Assembly: GCF_000003815.2 (NCBI RefSeq)
Contig: NC_049985.1
Coordinates: 21,961,592-22,025,591 of the forward strand
Source of the DNA: Branchiostoma floridae
Taxonomy: Eukaryota > Chordata > Leptocardii > Amphioxiformes > Branchiostomatidae
DNA length: 64,000 nucleotides
Direction: 5' to 3'
Position numbers and translations under genes: made by a program. The first letter of the stretch is position 1. Every line of letters starts with the position of its first letter. Under the pieces are notes generated by a model. The model did no database searches, was not told the DNA's origin, and was given only the letters and a program-made list of their open reading frames with translations. Shown one piece after another: positions 43,601 through 53,870 of this stretch.

Positions 43601-44231
43601 TGCGTTTAGACTCTTGTATTAAGATGATTTTATCATCTTGTTTTCAGTTGAAGAATCCATTCCAACAAAAGAGACATCGACAACAGAGACTCCAAGCAGC
43701 AAGACTGATACTGCAGGCAGTGCACCTGGACAACTCGACGAATCAGCCAACAAGACCGCTGAAGGTCAGAAAATGGGAACAAAAGACACCCCCGCCAAAC
43801 CAGAGGTAGTGGAAGAGTCCACCTGTAACCAGGCGACGGACAAGACGTCCCCCGACAGTGCAATAGCGATGGTTAGCGAGGAAAGTATCTCCTCTGGCCT
43901 ATCAGGCCTCAGTGCCACAAGCACCCAGGTCTCAGAAATCTCCCATGATTCCATAGGCACCACCCTACAAGGGTCAGAGGTCAAACAGAAGCCAAGAGGT
44001 CAGCTGACCCCTCAGGGGTCAAAGGATTTACCGACATCCCCTTGCAGTGATTGGTCGATCACGTTCGAACAGTTCCTAGCCTCGATGCTGACAGAGTCAG
44101 AGTTAGTGAGGTATTTCGAGGCGCCGGTGGATATTTTTGCTGTCATTGATAGGTACAGGAAGAGGAAAATGATAGAGAGACAGTTCAGTACTTCCAGTTT
44201 TTCAAGCCAGAGTGGGTCCCAAACATTGTAG
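26751..44231 (+). CDS. TBC1D9: TBC1D9-type Rab GTPase-activating protein
   Basis: Exons: 26751-30317, 30704-30899, 31460-31572, 32193-32379, 43648-44231. They join in frame to 1548 codons with GT-AG introns. The start MWVKPEEVLMANALW matches human TBC1D9. Approximate domains: GRAM 1 at 137-204, GRAM 2 at 286-354, TBC at 512-720, EF-hand near 888-922. The TBC keeps both catalytic fingers: Arg567 in IERDLHR and Gln602 in YCQ. The EF loop at 899-910 (DVNADGMVNFKE) has all usual Ca2+ ligands. The C-terminus is acidic and Ser/Thr-rich, followed by the conserved FIQLWKTFYDIF (exon 4) and ITFEQFLASMLTE (exon 5). Predicted role: cytosolic or membrane Rab inactivation, with GRAM lipid binding and Ca2+ sensing (family knowledge). 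At 1548 residues it is longer than human TBC1D9 (about 1266), mostly in the tail. It could equally be the single ancestor of the TBC1D8/TBC1D9 group. An alternative exon in the 11-kb intron is not excluded. Confidence 0.95.
31593..31830 (+). repeat. (TG)n microsatellites with a direct duplication
   Basis: Two (TG)n runs alternate with two near-identical copies of a ~60-bp segment (GTATGAAGGGGTCACGAAAG... to GCCTTCTAGCGACTTT) at about 31637 and 31759. It lies in TBC1D9 intron 3. Confidence 0.85.
32380..34190. other. TBC1D9 intron 4, proximal part
   Basis: AT-rich and without recognisable repeats or exons, apart from pyrimidine-rich runs near 32460-32540. Confidence 0.5.
34200..34975 (+). other. 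Unclassified ORF-bearing insertion in TBC1D9 intron 4
   Basis: A 124-residue open frame (34244-34618) reads MTVERLSKALGQREENLG and QQAIAVANQGLDRAQ. The DNA is more GC-rich than its surroundings and is followed by CCCGAAAAGGG and purine-rich sequence. It resembles gag-like or leader material of a retroelement, but I recognise no domain. No inverted or long terminal repeats are seen. Confidence 0.3.
35370..36050 (+). mobile_element. CR1/L2-like LINE, 3' end with diagnostic tail
   Basis: The frame 35452-35880 reads AYTSLVRPILEYMATVWDPY followed by KLERVQNSRF and, later, DLQWTSLEDRR. This is the classic segment after the reverse transcriptase domain of CR1/Jockey-type elements. After the stop, about 120 bp of 3' UTR ends in GGCGGTTATACCGGCTATAT then GATACAGATAC. 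The catalytic part is missing. It identifies the parent of tail copies at 25440, 41405 and 47327. Confidence 0.85.
37549..37590. repeat. Short repeat, copy 1 of a pair
   Basis: CCCCCTACTCTGCCCCTCGC followed by GGGTTATCTGGGGGTAACC. The same ~40-bp block recurs at 38826-38870 with three or four substitutions. It may be the edge of two copies of one unclassified element. Confidence 0.6.
37751..37859 (+). other. Candidate unassigned exon in TBC1D9 intron 4
   Basis: GGTATACAG precedes and GTAAGT follows a 109-bp stretch that stays open in two frames (one reads DPVQQRRDMDVH and DETRLEEVM). The length is not a multiple of three, and the exit phase does not fit the last TBC1D9 exon, so it would need a further exon. 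Could be chance. Confidence 0.22.
38826..38870. repeat. Short repeat, copy 2 of a pair
   Basis: CCCCCCTACTTTGCCCCTTG followed by CGGGATTATATGGGGGTAACC; see 37549-37590. The two copies are in the same orientation. Confidence 0.6.
39200..39480. repeat. Cluster of inverted repeats
   Basis: TATACACGCTCGCTCGTGTG faces CACACGAGTGAGCGTGTATA (about 39211-39270). Next, GCACAATAGACACCGATCAT with CGCATCTGAATCGTTTT faces its inverse ending GTATTGTGC (about 39337-39472). This looks like a fold-back transposon of about 250-500 bp with uncertain edges. Confidence 0.65.
39830..40190. other. CpG-rich patch in TBC1D9 intron 4
   Basis: Noticeably richer in CG dinucleotides than the flanking intron. It contains CCAACATGGCCGATCGAACG (about 40141-40160), resembling the YY1/TISU start element, opening a 13-codon frame. 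It might be an intronic promoter or young repeat DNA. No donor splice site clearly follows. Confidence 0.3.
41405..41455 (-). repeat. LINE 3' tail, inverted copy
   Basis: ATATAGCCGGTATAACCGCC then CTTCGGCGTAACACACCAGC is the reverse complement of the tail attached to the LINE at 35370-36050. Nothing upstream is recognisable as coding. Confidence 0.8.
42832..43022. mobile_element. MITE, family B copy 2
   Basis: Ends TACTGTAAATGCATTTAAGT and TGCATTTACAGTA, with internal GTGGTTTTAAGTT and AAAACCACCGCAAAC. Same family as 17966-18132, 24 bp longer here. It lies in TBC1D9 intron 4. Confidence 0.88.
43157..43605 (+). mobile_element. Palindrome-bearing element just before the last TBC1D9 exon
   Basis: A strong inverted repeat at about 43168-43325 pairs CAGCCCGACTGCGGGTTGGA with its near-complement around a GGAGGCCGGAGG loop, and TACAACATGGTGTATTC with its inverse. 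The right part (43440-43600) matches 2041-2190. The whole is a composite or full-length unclassified DNA element ending about 40 bp upstream of the acceptor at 43647. Confidence 0.7.
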
Positions 44232-45370
44232 TTCAATCAAAGAATGGAGTAAAATGAGTTAGTGCTAGAAGCTACCATCTCAGACCAAAAGGGAGGGCAA
44301 CATGGCAATGTCATTCACTTTAAGTCTTTTAAAGAACGAAGGAAAATTCGAGGACGTTGTTGCTAAAATGGAAAGGTATAAAGTCGGGAAAAGGACAAAG
44401 TTTCTAGGGCCAAGAGAAAAGCATAAACAGAACCAACTCATCTATATGATATTGTCTATACCTACAGATTGAAGCAAACCAGACTTAACATGGGACTGCT
44501 TAACCATCTTGGTGTAGTACAGGACAGTTCAGGTGGATGGCAAAACCATGGTCCTACTAGTAGGGTTTAGTTCTGGTTCTGTACTGTATTCATAAGTTGT
44601 TTTTCATTCCCGTTTGGATACCTTTTCCTCTATGATATACTTTGTGAGCTCATCTATACTGTATATACTAAGTCTTTTCTAGCCTTTTGGGGAGGGGGGG
44701 GTTGATAGGGTAAGATCTAACAGTATGGTGCTGGGATTTCTGTGAGGTCCAAGAGTTAGAAACAGAATTCAATGGAGTACTTATTGTTGCACTCCACAAT
44801 ATAATTTCTGATAGACTTCCTTGAAAAAAAAAAGGAATGGACTTTCGTTTGTGGGAGAGAGATAGGTATTTCTAGTATTTTCCCTCTGAAATTGTCCAAA
44901 AGTGCTAAGTTGTGGGAGCAGGCGTCTACATGGTTTAGGACATTCCATACTTAAAAAGAGGAAAAGTCATGTTTTAAATTAAAGATTTGATTATGGAATC
45001 TTAGAGAAGTATCAGGACAACATAGATGTATCTTGTACCATTTTCTAGCCAGTGTCATTATTATACAAGCTACATGATTATACACATCCAATTATTTTAT
45101 AAAAGAGGTATTTCCGAAGATTAGACTCAAATATCGCAATTTTGGAATAGTACTGGATATGATTTCATGAGTGACAACCAAAGTAACAGTAGAAAATCTT
45201 CTACAACTAGTCCTTTGTAAATCTTGATCAGTTTTTATTATCTCTTGAAACTTTTCTCAAAAAACATCAAGCCAGTATATAAGTGATATGTTACAGAATC
45301 TTTAAAAGAATGTTTATTAGGTAATACATGTACAGGTAGAACAATTCATTATATCATACAAATGAAGGAG

Positions 45371-45641
45371 TGGGATCATGTAGTGTAACTGGAGGGTGTT
45401 TGGTCCAGAATCCAGAGGTCCTGGGTTTGAATCCTGCCATGCTACAATGCACCGATCTTGTGTCCTTGGGAAAGGCACTTAACACAACTTTCCTCACTTC
45501 ACTCATGTGTGACATTGGGTACCTGACTTTAGTTTGATAGGTAAAACTAAAAGGCAGTGGAAAGGGAAGGGTAGAGCTAATATTGTGCCCAGACATAGTG
45601 GATAAAAACCCACTACCCCTATTCAGTTCAGTTCAGTTCAG
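45371..45641 (+). mobile_element. tRNA-derived SINE with (AGTTC)n tail
   Basis: Head GTAGTGTAACTGGAGGGTG, box B GGGTTTGAATCC, then TTGGGAAAGGCACTT and a body ending in repeated GTTCA. This is the most complete plus-strand copy of the family also at 12316, 22480 and 61041. Confidence 0.8.
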
Positions 45642-47326
45642 CATATGGCATTTAAAAAGCTATGGGAGTACCGTTACCTTTTACCTTGTTACAAGAAATT
45701 TAAGGTAGTAAGTAAATGAAGATTTGTTGCAGGAAATGTAATCTTAAAATCACAATTGGACTACATTTATATGAAAATGTAGAAAGTTTAAGAAGGTATG
45801 AAAGGTGATAGTTGTAATACTTGTACATGTACATGTAGTTACAAGGAACTGGATGAAATTTGAAAATTTCACACAGCTTCCACTGTCTTTGAAGGTGTGA
45901 TTTGTGTTAATACTGACATGCAGATTTTTCAATTCCTGTCCACTGAAAAGACCCCACCAGTTGTCTGTCTCCAGTATGACTGATTTCAGGCATTGAAGAA
46001 ACTTTTATCGGAAAGACAAAACCTGTTGTGCAAAAAGAAACTCAGTAATGTGAAGTGAAGCAAAATCAAGCATCATATTTACTTTTAAATGTGTACAGTA
46101 TACAATACTATATTATACATATACCAGATTCATTATCCTTTTGTGTTCAACTTTATATAGTATGGGCTGAGCTGTACAAGTGCAAGGAGTACAATTTACA
46201 GGCTTTAAACTTTTTATAGCCATTGAACATAGTATTACTCACTCTCGCACTATCATGCTTGCACATAGATGTAAAGGCTTGTCGTACGACAAAATTTAAT
46301 GACATTCAATATCTAACAGTTCCAAACAAACCAAGATGTCCTAACTATCCCAGTTTGCCACAAGCCTCTATCTTTTAGGTTGGCACTGTAAACTTAAGAT
46401 CTTCCCTAAGTTGTTTGATACATTTTGAGCAGTCTTAAGTTTTCTTACTATCAGGAATGCTGCAATGTACAAAGTTCTGTAACAGGTAGCCACAGCGACT
46501 GTTAGTGGGCTTCTTTTGCTTGCAGTCTTATACGTTAGGGCTAATATATAAAACTGCAAACAAAAAGAAGCCCGCCAACAGTCGTGGCTATGCAACAGGG
46601 TCATAGGGTTCTTTGAACAATGGTTGACTTTGACCACAAGCATTATAATTACACTAATATATACTTTCCTCAGATAGTAAAGCTACAGGTTTAGAGACCA
46701 AACCAAGAACAAGTAGCAGAACATTGCCAGATTTTAATCTGAATTTCAGTTCTTCAAGCTATTGTAATAAGAACATTTGTTTGTCTTGATACTAAACATA
46801 GCATTAGTAAAACCCTTCTATTAAAACTTGTACAGAATGTGATGTGTAAGTCTGTCTCAATTTCAAAAGACCACATCAAATACTATTAGACTAGAAGCAT
46901 TAATTGTGACACAGTAGCTGTCTTGAAGTGACTTTGACAAAGGTGGTATATACTTGTACATTATTAGTGTGAAAAACTAACCATTTTATATCAAAGTCTT
47001 GTTAGTATTATATGCCAAAAAGCAGTTACTCAAGCAACTGGATATGATTTTTGAAACGGTTTAAACTAGCATCCACTAGTTTTCGTCAGTGACGCTGACT
47101 TGTTAGTATTAGTTTTAGGGGAGGATTGGGGTTGGCTTGGGGTAACTGCCATTGGGAATGTGTTTCAAAAAGCAGACAAACTTTAACCAACATTTCCTTA
47201 CAGTTAATTGTACTTTTTTTGAAGCAAAAAGGGAACACTACAATAACAGAACCTAGCATTAGCATTATACTTCATGTATAGAGTGTTCAGTTCTGCAAGG
47301 TCCTAACTCTCTGGGTCTACTTTTAA

Positions 47327-47397
47327 GCTGGTGTGTTACTGTTAAGCTGGTGTGTTATGCCAAAGGGCGGTTATACCGGCTATATAGATACAGATAA
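47327..47397 (+). repeat. LINE 3' tail
   Basis: GCTGGTGTGTTATGCCAAAG followed by GGCGGTTATACCGGCTATAT and GATACAGATA; GCTGGTGTGTTA is duplicated just upstream. Same tail as the LINE at 35370-36050. Confidence 0.8.
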
Positions 47398-49134
47398 TTT
47401 ATACTAAAATCATTATGTTCAGACGAGTCTTCAAACATATTATATAAGTAAGTGTTTGTTCCAGAGTGAGCCGGTGCATAGGCCATTGTAAATAGCGAAT
47501 AGTCCTCTGTATCAGAGCTATTCAGTTCCATGTCATGTCTCCAAGTGCAGTGCATTTGTAAGATTGATTTGACCACGGGGTGACATAAGGACACCCTATA
47601 GGACGGACTCATTGATAATCCATTAGACAAAACCTGACCCTGGATATTTGTAATCAGTTTATAATGCTAAAGTATATATCGTTATAGCTAGAGCTTGATC
47701 ATCAATATTCATTAAAAACAGCATTGACTGAAGTTACCCCTTTGCCCAAGGCCGTGTATTGCCTTGAGGACTTGTTAAATGATTACTAAATTGCATTTTG
47801 CTTGCTATTTTTAGCTTGACGCTATCTCAGTAAATTATCCTAAACATTCTATGCTGCATTTTTCAAGCTTGAATACTATAAAAGTTATGCCTCTGCCTAA
47901 CAGCAATTGCTTTTGTTGAGTTATTATCTAATCATATAATGTAAGTTCAGTCTGTGATATTGTGTTAGAAACATGGATAAGCTTTCTCAGCATTGAAGTT
48001 TATCTTTGAACATTTCTTTGTGTACAGTTAATTCATAGCAACTATAGACAGATCCTGACATCGCAAAATCAGCAATTGTAAACCTGTATTATCAATAATA
48101 CACTAATACTAGATTGTGATATGGCTACAGTATATACTCTGATTTACCAATGGAATATTATGATTATTAAATGGTTATATAACAATGCTGATGTTGATAG
48201 ACATACATATTACTCAAGCTCTTTCTTATGAATTTTACCACATTCGTATTATCAGCAATGTTAGAACATATTTGTGATTTTGGTGATTATGTATGTAATA
48301 GTCTTTGATTCCTATGCTGTGCATTCTAGTTTATACAAAGGTCACCTGCTTTGAAAACAAGATGTTTTATTGATATGGTTTTCATTCCAGCTTACTTGCA
48401 TGCTCTATAGTCTATTATTTTCATCCATCTTACAATTAAAGATGATCAGTAATTAGACAAGTTTTACTGGTCTTATACAGGACCTTGTTGAAACCACTGC
48501 CCTAGATATGTGGTGATAATACATTTGTTGTATTTGGATTCTTCCTTCAAAATACATAATACCCTTTCTTGATTCTTGCGCTAAATGTGTGCTAAGTTCG
48601 TTGCGCTTGCCTAGGTTTTAAAAAGCTGTTGTAAAAAAGACTGTGTCTTTTCAAGAAGTCAGAATGCAGACAGTATGTTATAGAATGTTAATGTTTATTT
48701 GAACTTGTTGGCGACTGTATTGTACTTTGCAGATGGTGTAGTTGCAACTAGAACATTTTGTGCAATCTTTACAAAAATATCATTATTCAGATATTCAAAT
48801 CTGCTTGTTACCATGGTGGAAATACAATAAAAATAGTATTAAACAGAATGAAGTTGGTGTGGTTATATATATTTTTGCAACAAGAAATAACCAATGATAA
48901 CATAAAAGAACTTATGGATTGTAAAACACAACATAATACAACACAACTTTATGCTTCTTCAACCTTTCAACATAATAGATTTTAGTATATATACAAAATA
49001 TTTACAGCCTCATAAACAAACCTATCTTTACATGTTACGACTCTTTGAACGCAGCTTCTTGCCAGATAAAAGTAGAATGGCTGTACTTAGCACTGAGAAT
49101 GCAATACAGTAGCAAGTTATGTCCACAACTGTTT

Positions 49135-52100
49135 CTAGTAAGATGAGGGGATAGGGTGGTATTTCTCGGGCATCACCACCGTTCTGTTGTACTCGCGAAT
49201 ATCGTCCGTTCCCACGTGATCCTCGTAGAACCAGTGTACCGTGGCGGTCGCTCCCGGGTTCATGAACGACATGCTGGGCAGGTACTGGAGTGGTGCTTCC
49301 ACATAACCTGGGGTGCCCTGCTGTTCAGCTGGTGACTTTACGCTGCAGTCCTTCTCAATGTTGCTAGGAGGCGATGCTGCACTGCACTTGGAGTTGTTGT
49401 TGCTGTCTGGTGACTTGGGATGGGGCGGGGATGCTGTGATGGAGGCTGCTGAGGGCGGGGCAGTGTAGCTTGGGCTTGTTGCCGTGGAAACTGGGCTGCT
49501 GCTGAGTTTGATGGACTGTCGCTTCCGGTTGCTCATTGGCTCCTTGGCCGCCATGACCTCACTGATGACCTGGAACAAAAATGTTTCTATTAGCTTTGTG
49601 ATAAAGAAATTATCTTATGAACTCTTCAACACTTAGGGTAGAGTGTTTTGGACCATTTTTAAGGTGTTTTTCACAATCAGCCTTTTACTTTTGACCACAC
49701 TTGACATAATAGCACAAACCACCACAAGACAACCGGTTATATTGACGGTCTCAAAATGATTCCTGCCCATAGACACAAGCATTAAGCGAATTGCCCAAGA
49801 TGACCACTCGGTGTATTGCAATTGAGACCACCCTTAGTCTGGGTATGTGACCAATATAACGCTAGTTCACCTTTATCCGTTGGGTAACCTATATCCGTTG
49901 CTTTGGAAAACAGGGTATTTGGGGATATAATACGTTGACGGACGTTGGTTTGAAATTTCAGTATTGTCAGTATATTATAGTTCAAAACTATCGCTCGTCA
50001 GCTTGATGTGCCTAAACACCCTGTTTTGAAAAACAACGGATATAGGTTAACCTGCAGATAAAGGTGAACTAGCATTAAGTACAATAATGATCAGAATCAG
50101 TACACACCTTCTGCATGTATTCCTCTGCGATGAGCTGCGGACCCATGGCGCGGTGTGGCAGACTGGCCAGGGCGGCGCCCACTCTTCTGTCACGACTGCG
50201 TCGGTTCTGGAACCACGTCTGTTGGAAAACACACAACAGTTTGTAAATAAAACTGAACAACAGGTACCACAACTATCACAACAAATAAACAACTCCCAAT
50301 ATGTTTAGAAATAGCCAACTCTAGTATTACAGTAGAATATTGTTCATAACTGTCTATTGTCACTTGTATATTTACTATGTTTATACCATGTACTTGCAAT
50401 TAGCCCTCGGGCACGAACTTGCAAATAAACTTCTTCTATATTCTATGTAATACTGTATCATATGTATGTATGTATATACCTCCATACAAAAATCCAGTAT
50501 AGAATATTTCTAAAATAGTCTAAAAATCACATTTTCAGTTATGTCAATGAATGTTAAACACACGGAGTTACTAAGATTATACAAAGGTTTCTCAAGAAAC
50601 TAGATTGATGCCTTATTTTACATCAGAAACGGGATGAAATACAGTGCTAGTTATTGAAGCTTTAGGGAATAAGGAATAAATAAATTTCGAACGAATGGCT
50701 TAAGTTGCTGAAGAAAAACTCAAAAGGAAAAACTTTTCTCACCTGGACTTGCTTGGAGCCAACTCCCACAAAGGTGGCAATGACGTTCTTCTGGGCGGAG
50801 TCCGGCATCTTGGTGGCTTGATAAACGCCCTCTAGCAGTTGCACCTGGTGCGGCATGTAGGCGTTCTTCCTGTTCCTGCCGACGGGCGGCTGTTTCTTCC
50901 TCATGGGCGGAACGTGCGGCTGTGGTGCCGAGGGTGGGATGTAGCTATCCTCGGCGTGGTAGGTAGACAGTGTGTGGTACATGTTCCAGTCGTCTGAAAT
51001 CACACAGAACAGGCAAAGGTTAGAACGTGTTTTAAATACATACACAAGTGAATAAATAATTTGCGATGGAAAGTGGGGTGATAGAAAGTATGCATTTGTC
51101 ATGCAAATCGTTTACTTGAGGAAATTATGAGGAGATTTTGATTTCTATGTTATCGTTAGTACAGATCTGACACGAATATTTTTTACAATGGACTCCAGGA
51201 AGAATAGATATTGCGATTATAAGTCTATTGGAGATCGAAATAAATAAACAAACAAACAAACTAGATATCGTTCTCTCTATAGGTAAGAGACCTGAAAAAT
51301 TTGTGCCCTTTCGCACACCTAGAATTATGAATATACAAGGTCAGCTATCCATAATCGCGCCCACGGAACGTAGGAAGAAAAGATTACATAAAGAATAAAA
51401 AATTCATTTTCTAAGAAACCTGTTCTTAGAAAAGGCCGACAAGCCGAGCACGGCAGGAATTCGCAACTCTAATCATCTTAGCATCATCTACACAGCTTGG
51501 CGCACGGATATACAGACACACACAAGTGGTAAAAAAAGTTCATAGAAAACGTAGTTTACGGTAAATGTGCAACCACTGTTATAAAGTTTTACTTCCTTAT
51601 CATAATGCGATGTGTTCTCTGTCTGTTGTGATTTTTTTATCATATGGGAAACGCGAGATTACATATTTTCACATCAGCGTTCTATTTGCCGAAAATCTCT
51701 TGGCATTATCGTGTTAATTCTGATCCTGACGTGTTTTGCCATATGCGCCTGACAAGAGCCTCAAAATCAGACGATTTTATCTCAGAAAATATTTTTCACA
51801 GCCGCAAAGTACAAGTTTTTGCTCAGACTTTAACGAATAGTCATGATCGTAAATTTGTTTTCTTCGGGGTTTCCTTGTCTCTACACTAACGCGTCAAATA
51901 AAATACAGTCTATATTTTAGCAAAGAGTTTTCATTTAGATTTGGGCATATTTTATACGAACGAAAGTCGATCGCAATATCTCTAGATATAACTAGAAATC
52001 TCTAAATATAACTAGAAAATCCCTCCATACTGTGTAGTGTTTCAAATGTGAGGGAAATGGAAGAACAAAGTAAAAAGAGTGACTTACTTATAATATCTTG

Positions 52101-52154
52101 AGGCTCCTGTTTGAAAGTGTTGATCATCTCTGGTGGTCTAGCCGTGCACAGCAT
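49135..52154 (-). CDS. Divergent homeobox transcription factor, PRD-class-like intron
   Basis: Four exons: 52088-52154, 50743-50993, 50108-50218, 49135-49569. They join to 288 codons (287 residues) with GT-AG introns. The homeodomain spans about residues 61-120. It keeps Leu16, an aromatic at 20 (Tyr), and helix 3 KQVQTWFQNRRSRDRR with Trp48, Phe49, Gln50, Asn51 and Arg53. An intron falls exactly between homeodomain positions 46 and 47 (phase 0), the classic paired-class position. Flanking features: an N-terminal FKQEP motif that fits a SUMO-acceptor consensus, a basic PPMRKKQPPVGRNRK stretch before the homeodomain, and a Ser/Pro/Thr-rich C-terminal half ending in a better-ordered segment (VHWFYEDHVGTDDIREYNR). 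No paired domain, octapeptide or OAR motif is seen. It should bind TAAT-type DNA and act in the nucleus. I cannot assign it to a named family; lineage-specific orphan is the best guess. Confidence 0.9.
49857..50077. mobile_element. MITE, family A copy 2
   Basis: Ends TAACGCTAGTTCACCT and AGGTGAACTAGCATTA with inner GGGTAACCTATATCCGTTG and its inverse. Same family as 12390-12618. It occupies much of the homeobox gene's last intron. Confidence 0.88.
50290..50445 (+). repeat. Dispersed element tail
   Basis: AGAAATAGCCAACTCTAGTA to TTGCAATTAGCCCTCGGGCA and a TTGCAAATAAA end. It matches the 3' part of the elements at 1340-1565 (minus) and 54560-54935. It lies in a homeobox gene intron, antisense to that gene. 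Confidence 0.78.
51188..51262 (+). repeat. Retroelement tail with (CAAA)n end
   Basis: GACTCCAGGAAGAATAG then GGAGATCGAAATAAA and CAAACAAACAAAC. The inverse copy is at 60693-60763. It lies in the first intron of the homeobox gene. Confidence 0.75.
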
Positions 52155-52690
52155 CTTGTCTCAAAATCCGTAAAATCCTGGTCAGCGAATCCGCAAAATC
52201 TTCTGATGACGGCGCACAAACTTTTCCTCAACTAAATACGAATGACTTACTGAGGGAATTTGTCAAACAATAAACGCGTGGTAGAGTTTGGACAAGAGAA
52301 AGTATTGAAGAGCGGAAAGCAAACGATGTTATCGAGACGGAGCCCAAGTTCGAAGTGGCTGTTTCCACCGTCACTATCTGATTGACAAGGCGCCTGTTTG
52401 CTCGCAGCTTGTCTTTATCCCCCACCCTCTCACCCACGTCACTACCCCGTCTATTGTCATCATGTCAAGCCGGTACCTTTGCTATGCATGAGGCGGCTCG
52501 CGCGGAAGGGACCCGCCGGCTTTGACCATCCTGGGAAAGTTGTAGCCCCATAATTTCTGAAAGCCCGTCATTAACATAACAATAGCGGTGTCTCTTTGAT
52601 CGTGCGCTTGGCGTTGTCGTTGTCCCGCTGTGACGCGCGCGTGTGCTGACGACGGCGTGGTTTTTGGAATAGGTGTTTATACAAACCAAT
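52155..52690 (-). promoter_or_regulatory. Upstream region of the homeobox gene
   Basis: Minus strand: a GTATAAACA TATA-like box near 52675 with an ATTGG (inverted CCAAT) just upstream lies about 520 bp from the ATG. CCTTTGCTATGCATGAG at 52477-52493 (plus) resembles a SOX-POU composite site. The stretch is GC-rich relative to its flanks. All functional calls are inferred. Confidence 0.35.
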
Positions 52691-52699
52691 CCACGTTTG

Positions 52700-53865
52700 A
52701 AAAGAGGCGGTTAAAATAAAAACTGTGACCACAAAGAAAACTTGTCTAGTAGGAATTGTTTGAAGAGAGAAAGTTCCGACGCTGGGCTAAAATAAACTAG
52801 AGAGCCATGATAGGCGTGCGACTTGAACGATTTTGTTGAAAGTTGTTTCTTTTTGTTGTGGGTTTTTACATGGCCTCTGTATGTTTTACCCCGTTATTAA
52901 ACTTATTTCGTTATTTTAGAGACTTATGATTGCCGTGGGAAGTGTAACTTGCATGTACATGTATTTGCTTTACCTGTATTGGTTCTGGGCGCGACGCTTG
53001 TTACTGTTGCAGTCTGTGATTTGTTGACAAAAATTCGTCTTACTCTTTAATATGGGCCTAGGACAGAGAATTTGAACAAAAGTTGTTGTGTTTCTTTTTG
53101 TTCAGCATACCGTGTATGAAAGTCTAATGTTATGTCTTCATAATAAAGTTGAGAAATTTAAGTGTCTATTGAATAATCTTCTCTTGTGTTACATGCCGTT
53201 ACAAATGCTTGCCTGTAGCCAGAGCTGTATAAATCGTAACCTTGATAAAACTCCAGGTCGCTGGAAAAATATTAGAATTTGCTTGGAATTTGGCCTAATA
53301 AAGGAGGTTAAAAAAAACTCATTGGTCTGATGTACTAGTATACAGATAAAATGTCAGAATCATAGGGAAAAGTCGGCTAGAGGAGTGAAGTGCTGGTCGC
53401 AAACTGTACTTCTCTGTCTCTCTCCCACTTCTTTGTCTATTTGGTCAATATTGTAATGTTTCTAGATTCCAGAGGTTGCTGGAAAAAGTGAAAATCGGTT
53501 AAAAAGGTAAGATGATATGATAGAGGAGTTTATGATATCCGGTCATACAGTACAGCTTGCTATCCAGCCTATTGAGCCGATTTCTACTTTTTAAAAGTAT
53601 TAAAAGTGCACTGAACTTTTTTTTAAAACCCTTGTCCTGCACACATATGATGCCTGTATTTGGGTCCAGTATCTTTATGGGTTTGGGGCATTTCTCAATT
53701 AAATGTTGCATACCGCAGCGAACTTATTGGGGAAGTAAATCTACCTCAACAGCACAGAATCGGTCAAGTTTTACTGATCTGATTAATTAACAAGCTTTAA
53801 TAGGGGGGTTAGATTAGCAAAAAAAATTCTCAGCAGGACAAGGGTTAAATCAAAGAGCACTGAAA
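52700..53865. other. Intergenic, nothing supportable
   Basis: No exon, tRNA or clear transposon is recognised. Short open frames are AT-rich and lack context. Confidence 0.45.
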
Positions 53866-53870
53866 ATTTG

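Larger units (their letters stand above)
44232..49134 (+). other. Probable TBC1D9 3' UTR and TBC1D9-homeobox intergenic region
   Basis: No coding exon is seen. The stretch is AT-rich and comparatively poor in transposons: only the SINE at 45371 and the tail at 47327. A canonical AATAAA stands at 48826-48831 on the plus strand. On the minus strand an AATAAA lies near 48691, so transcripts of the two convergent genes could overlap. The UTR boundary is inferred. Confidence 0.45.
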
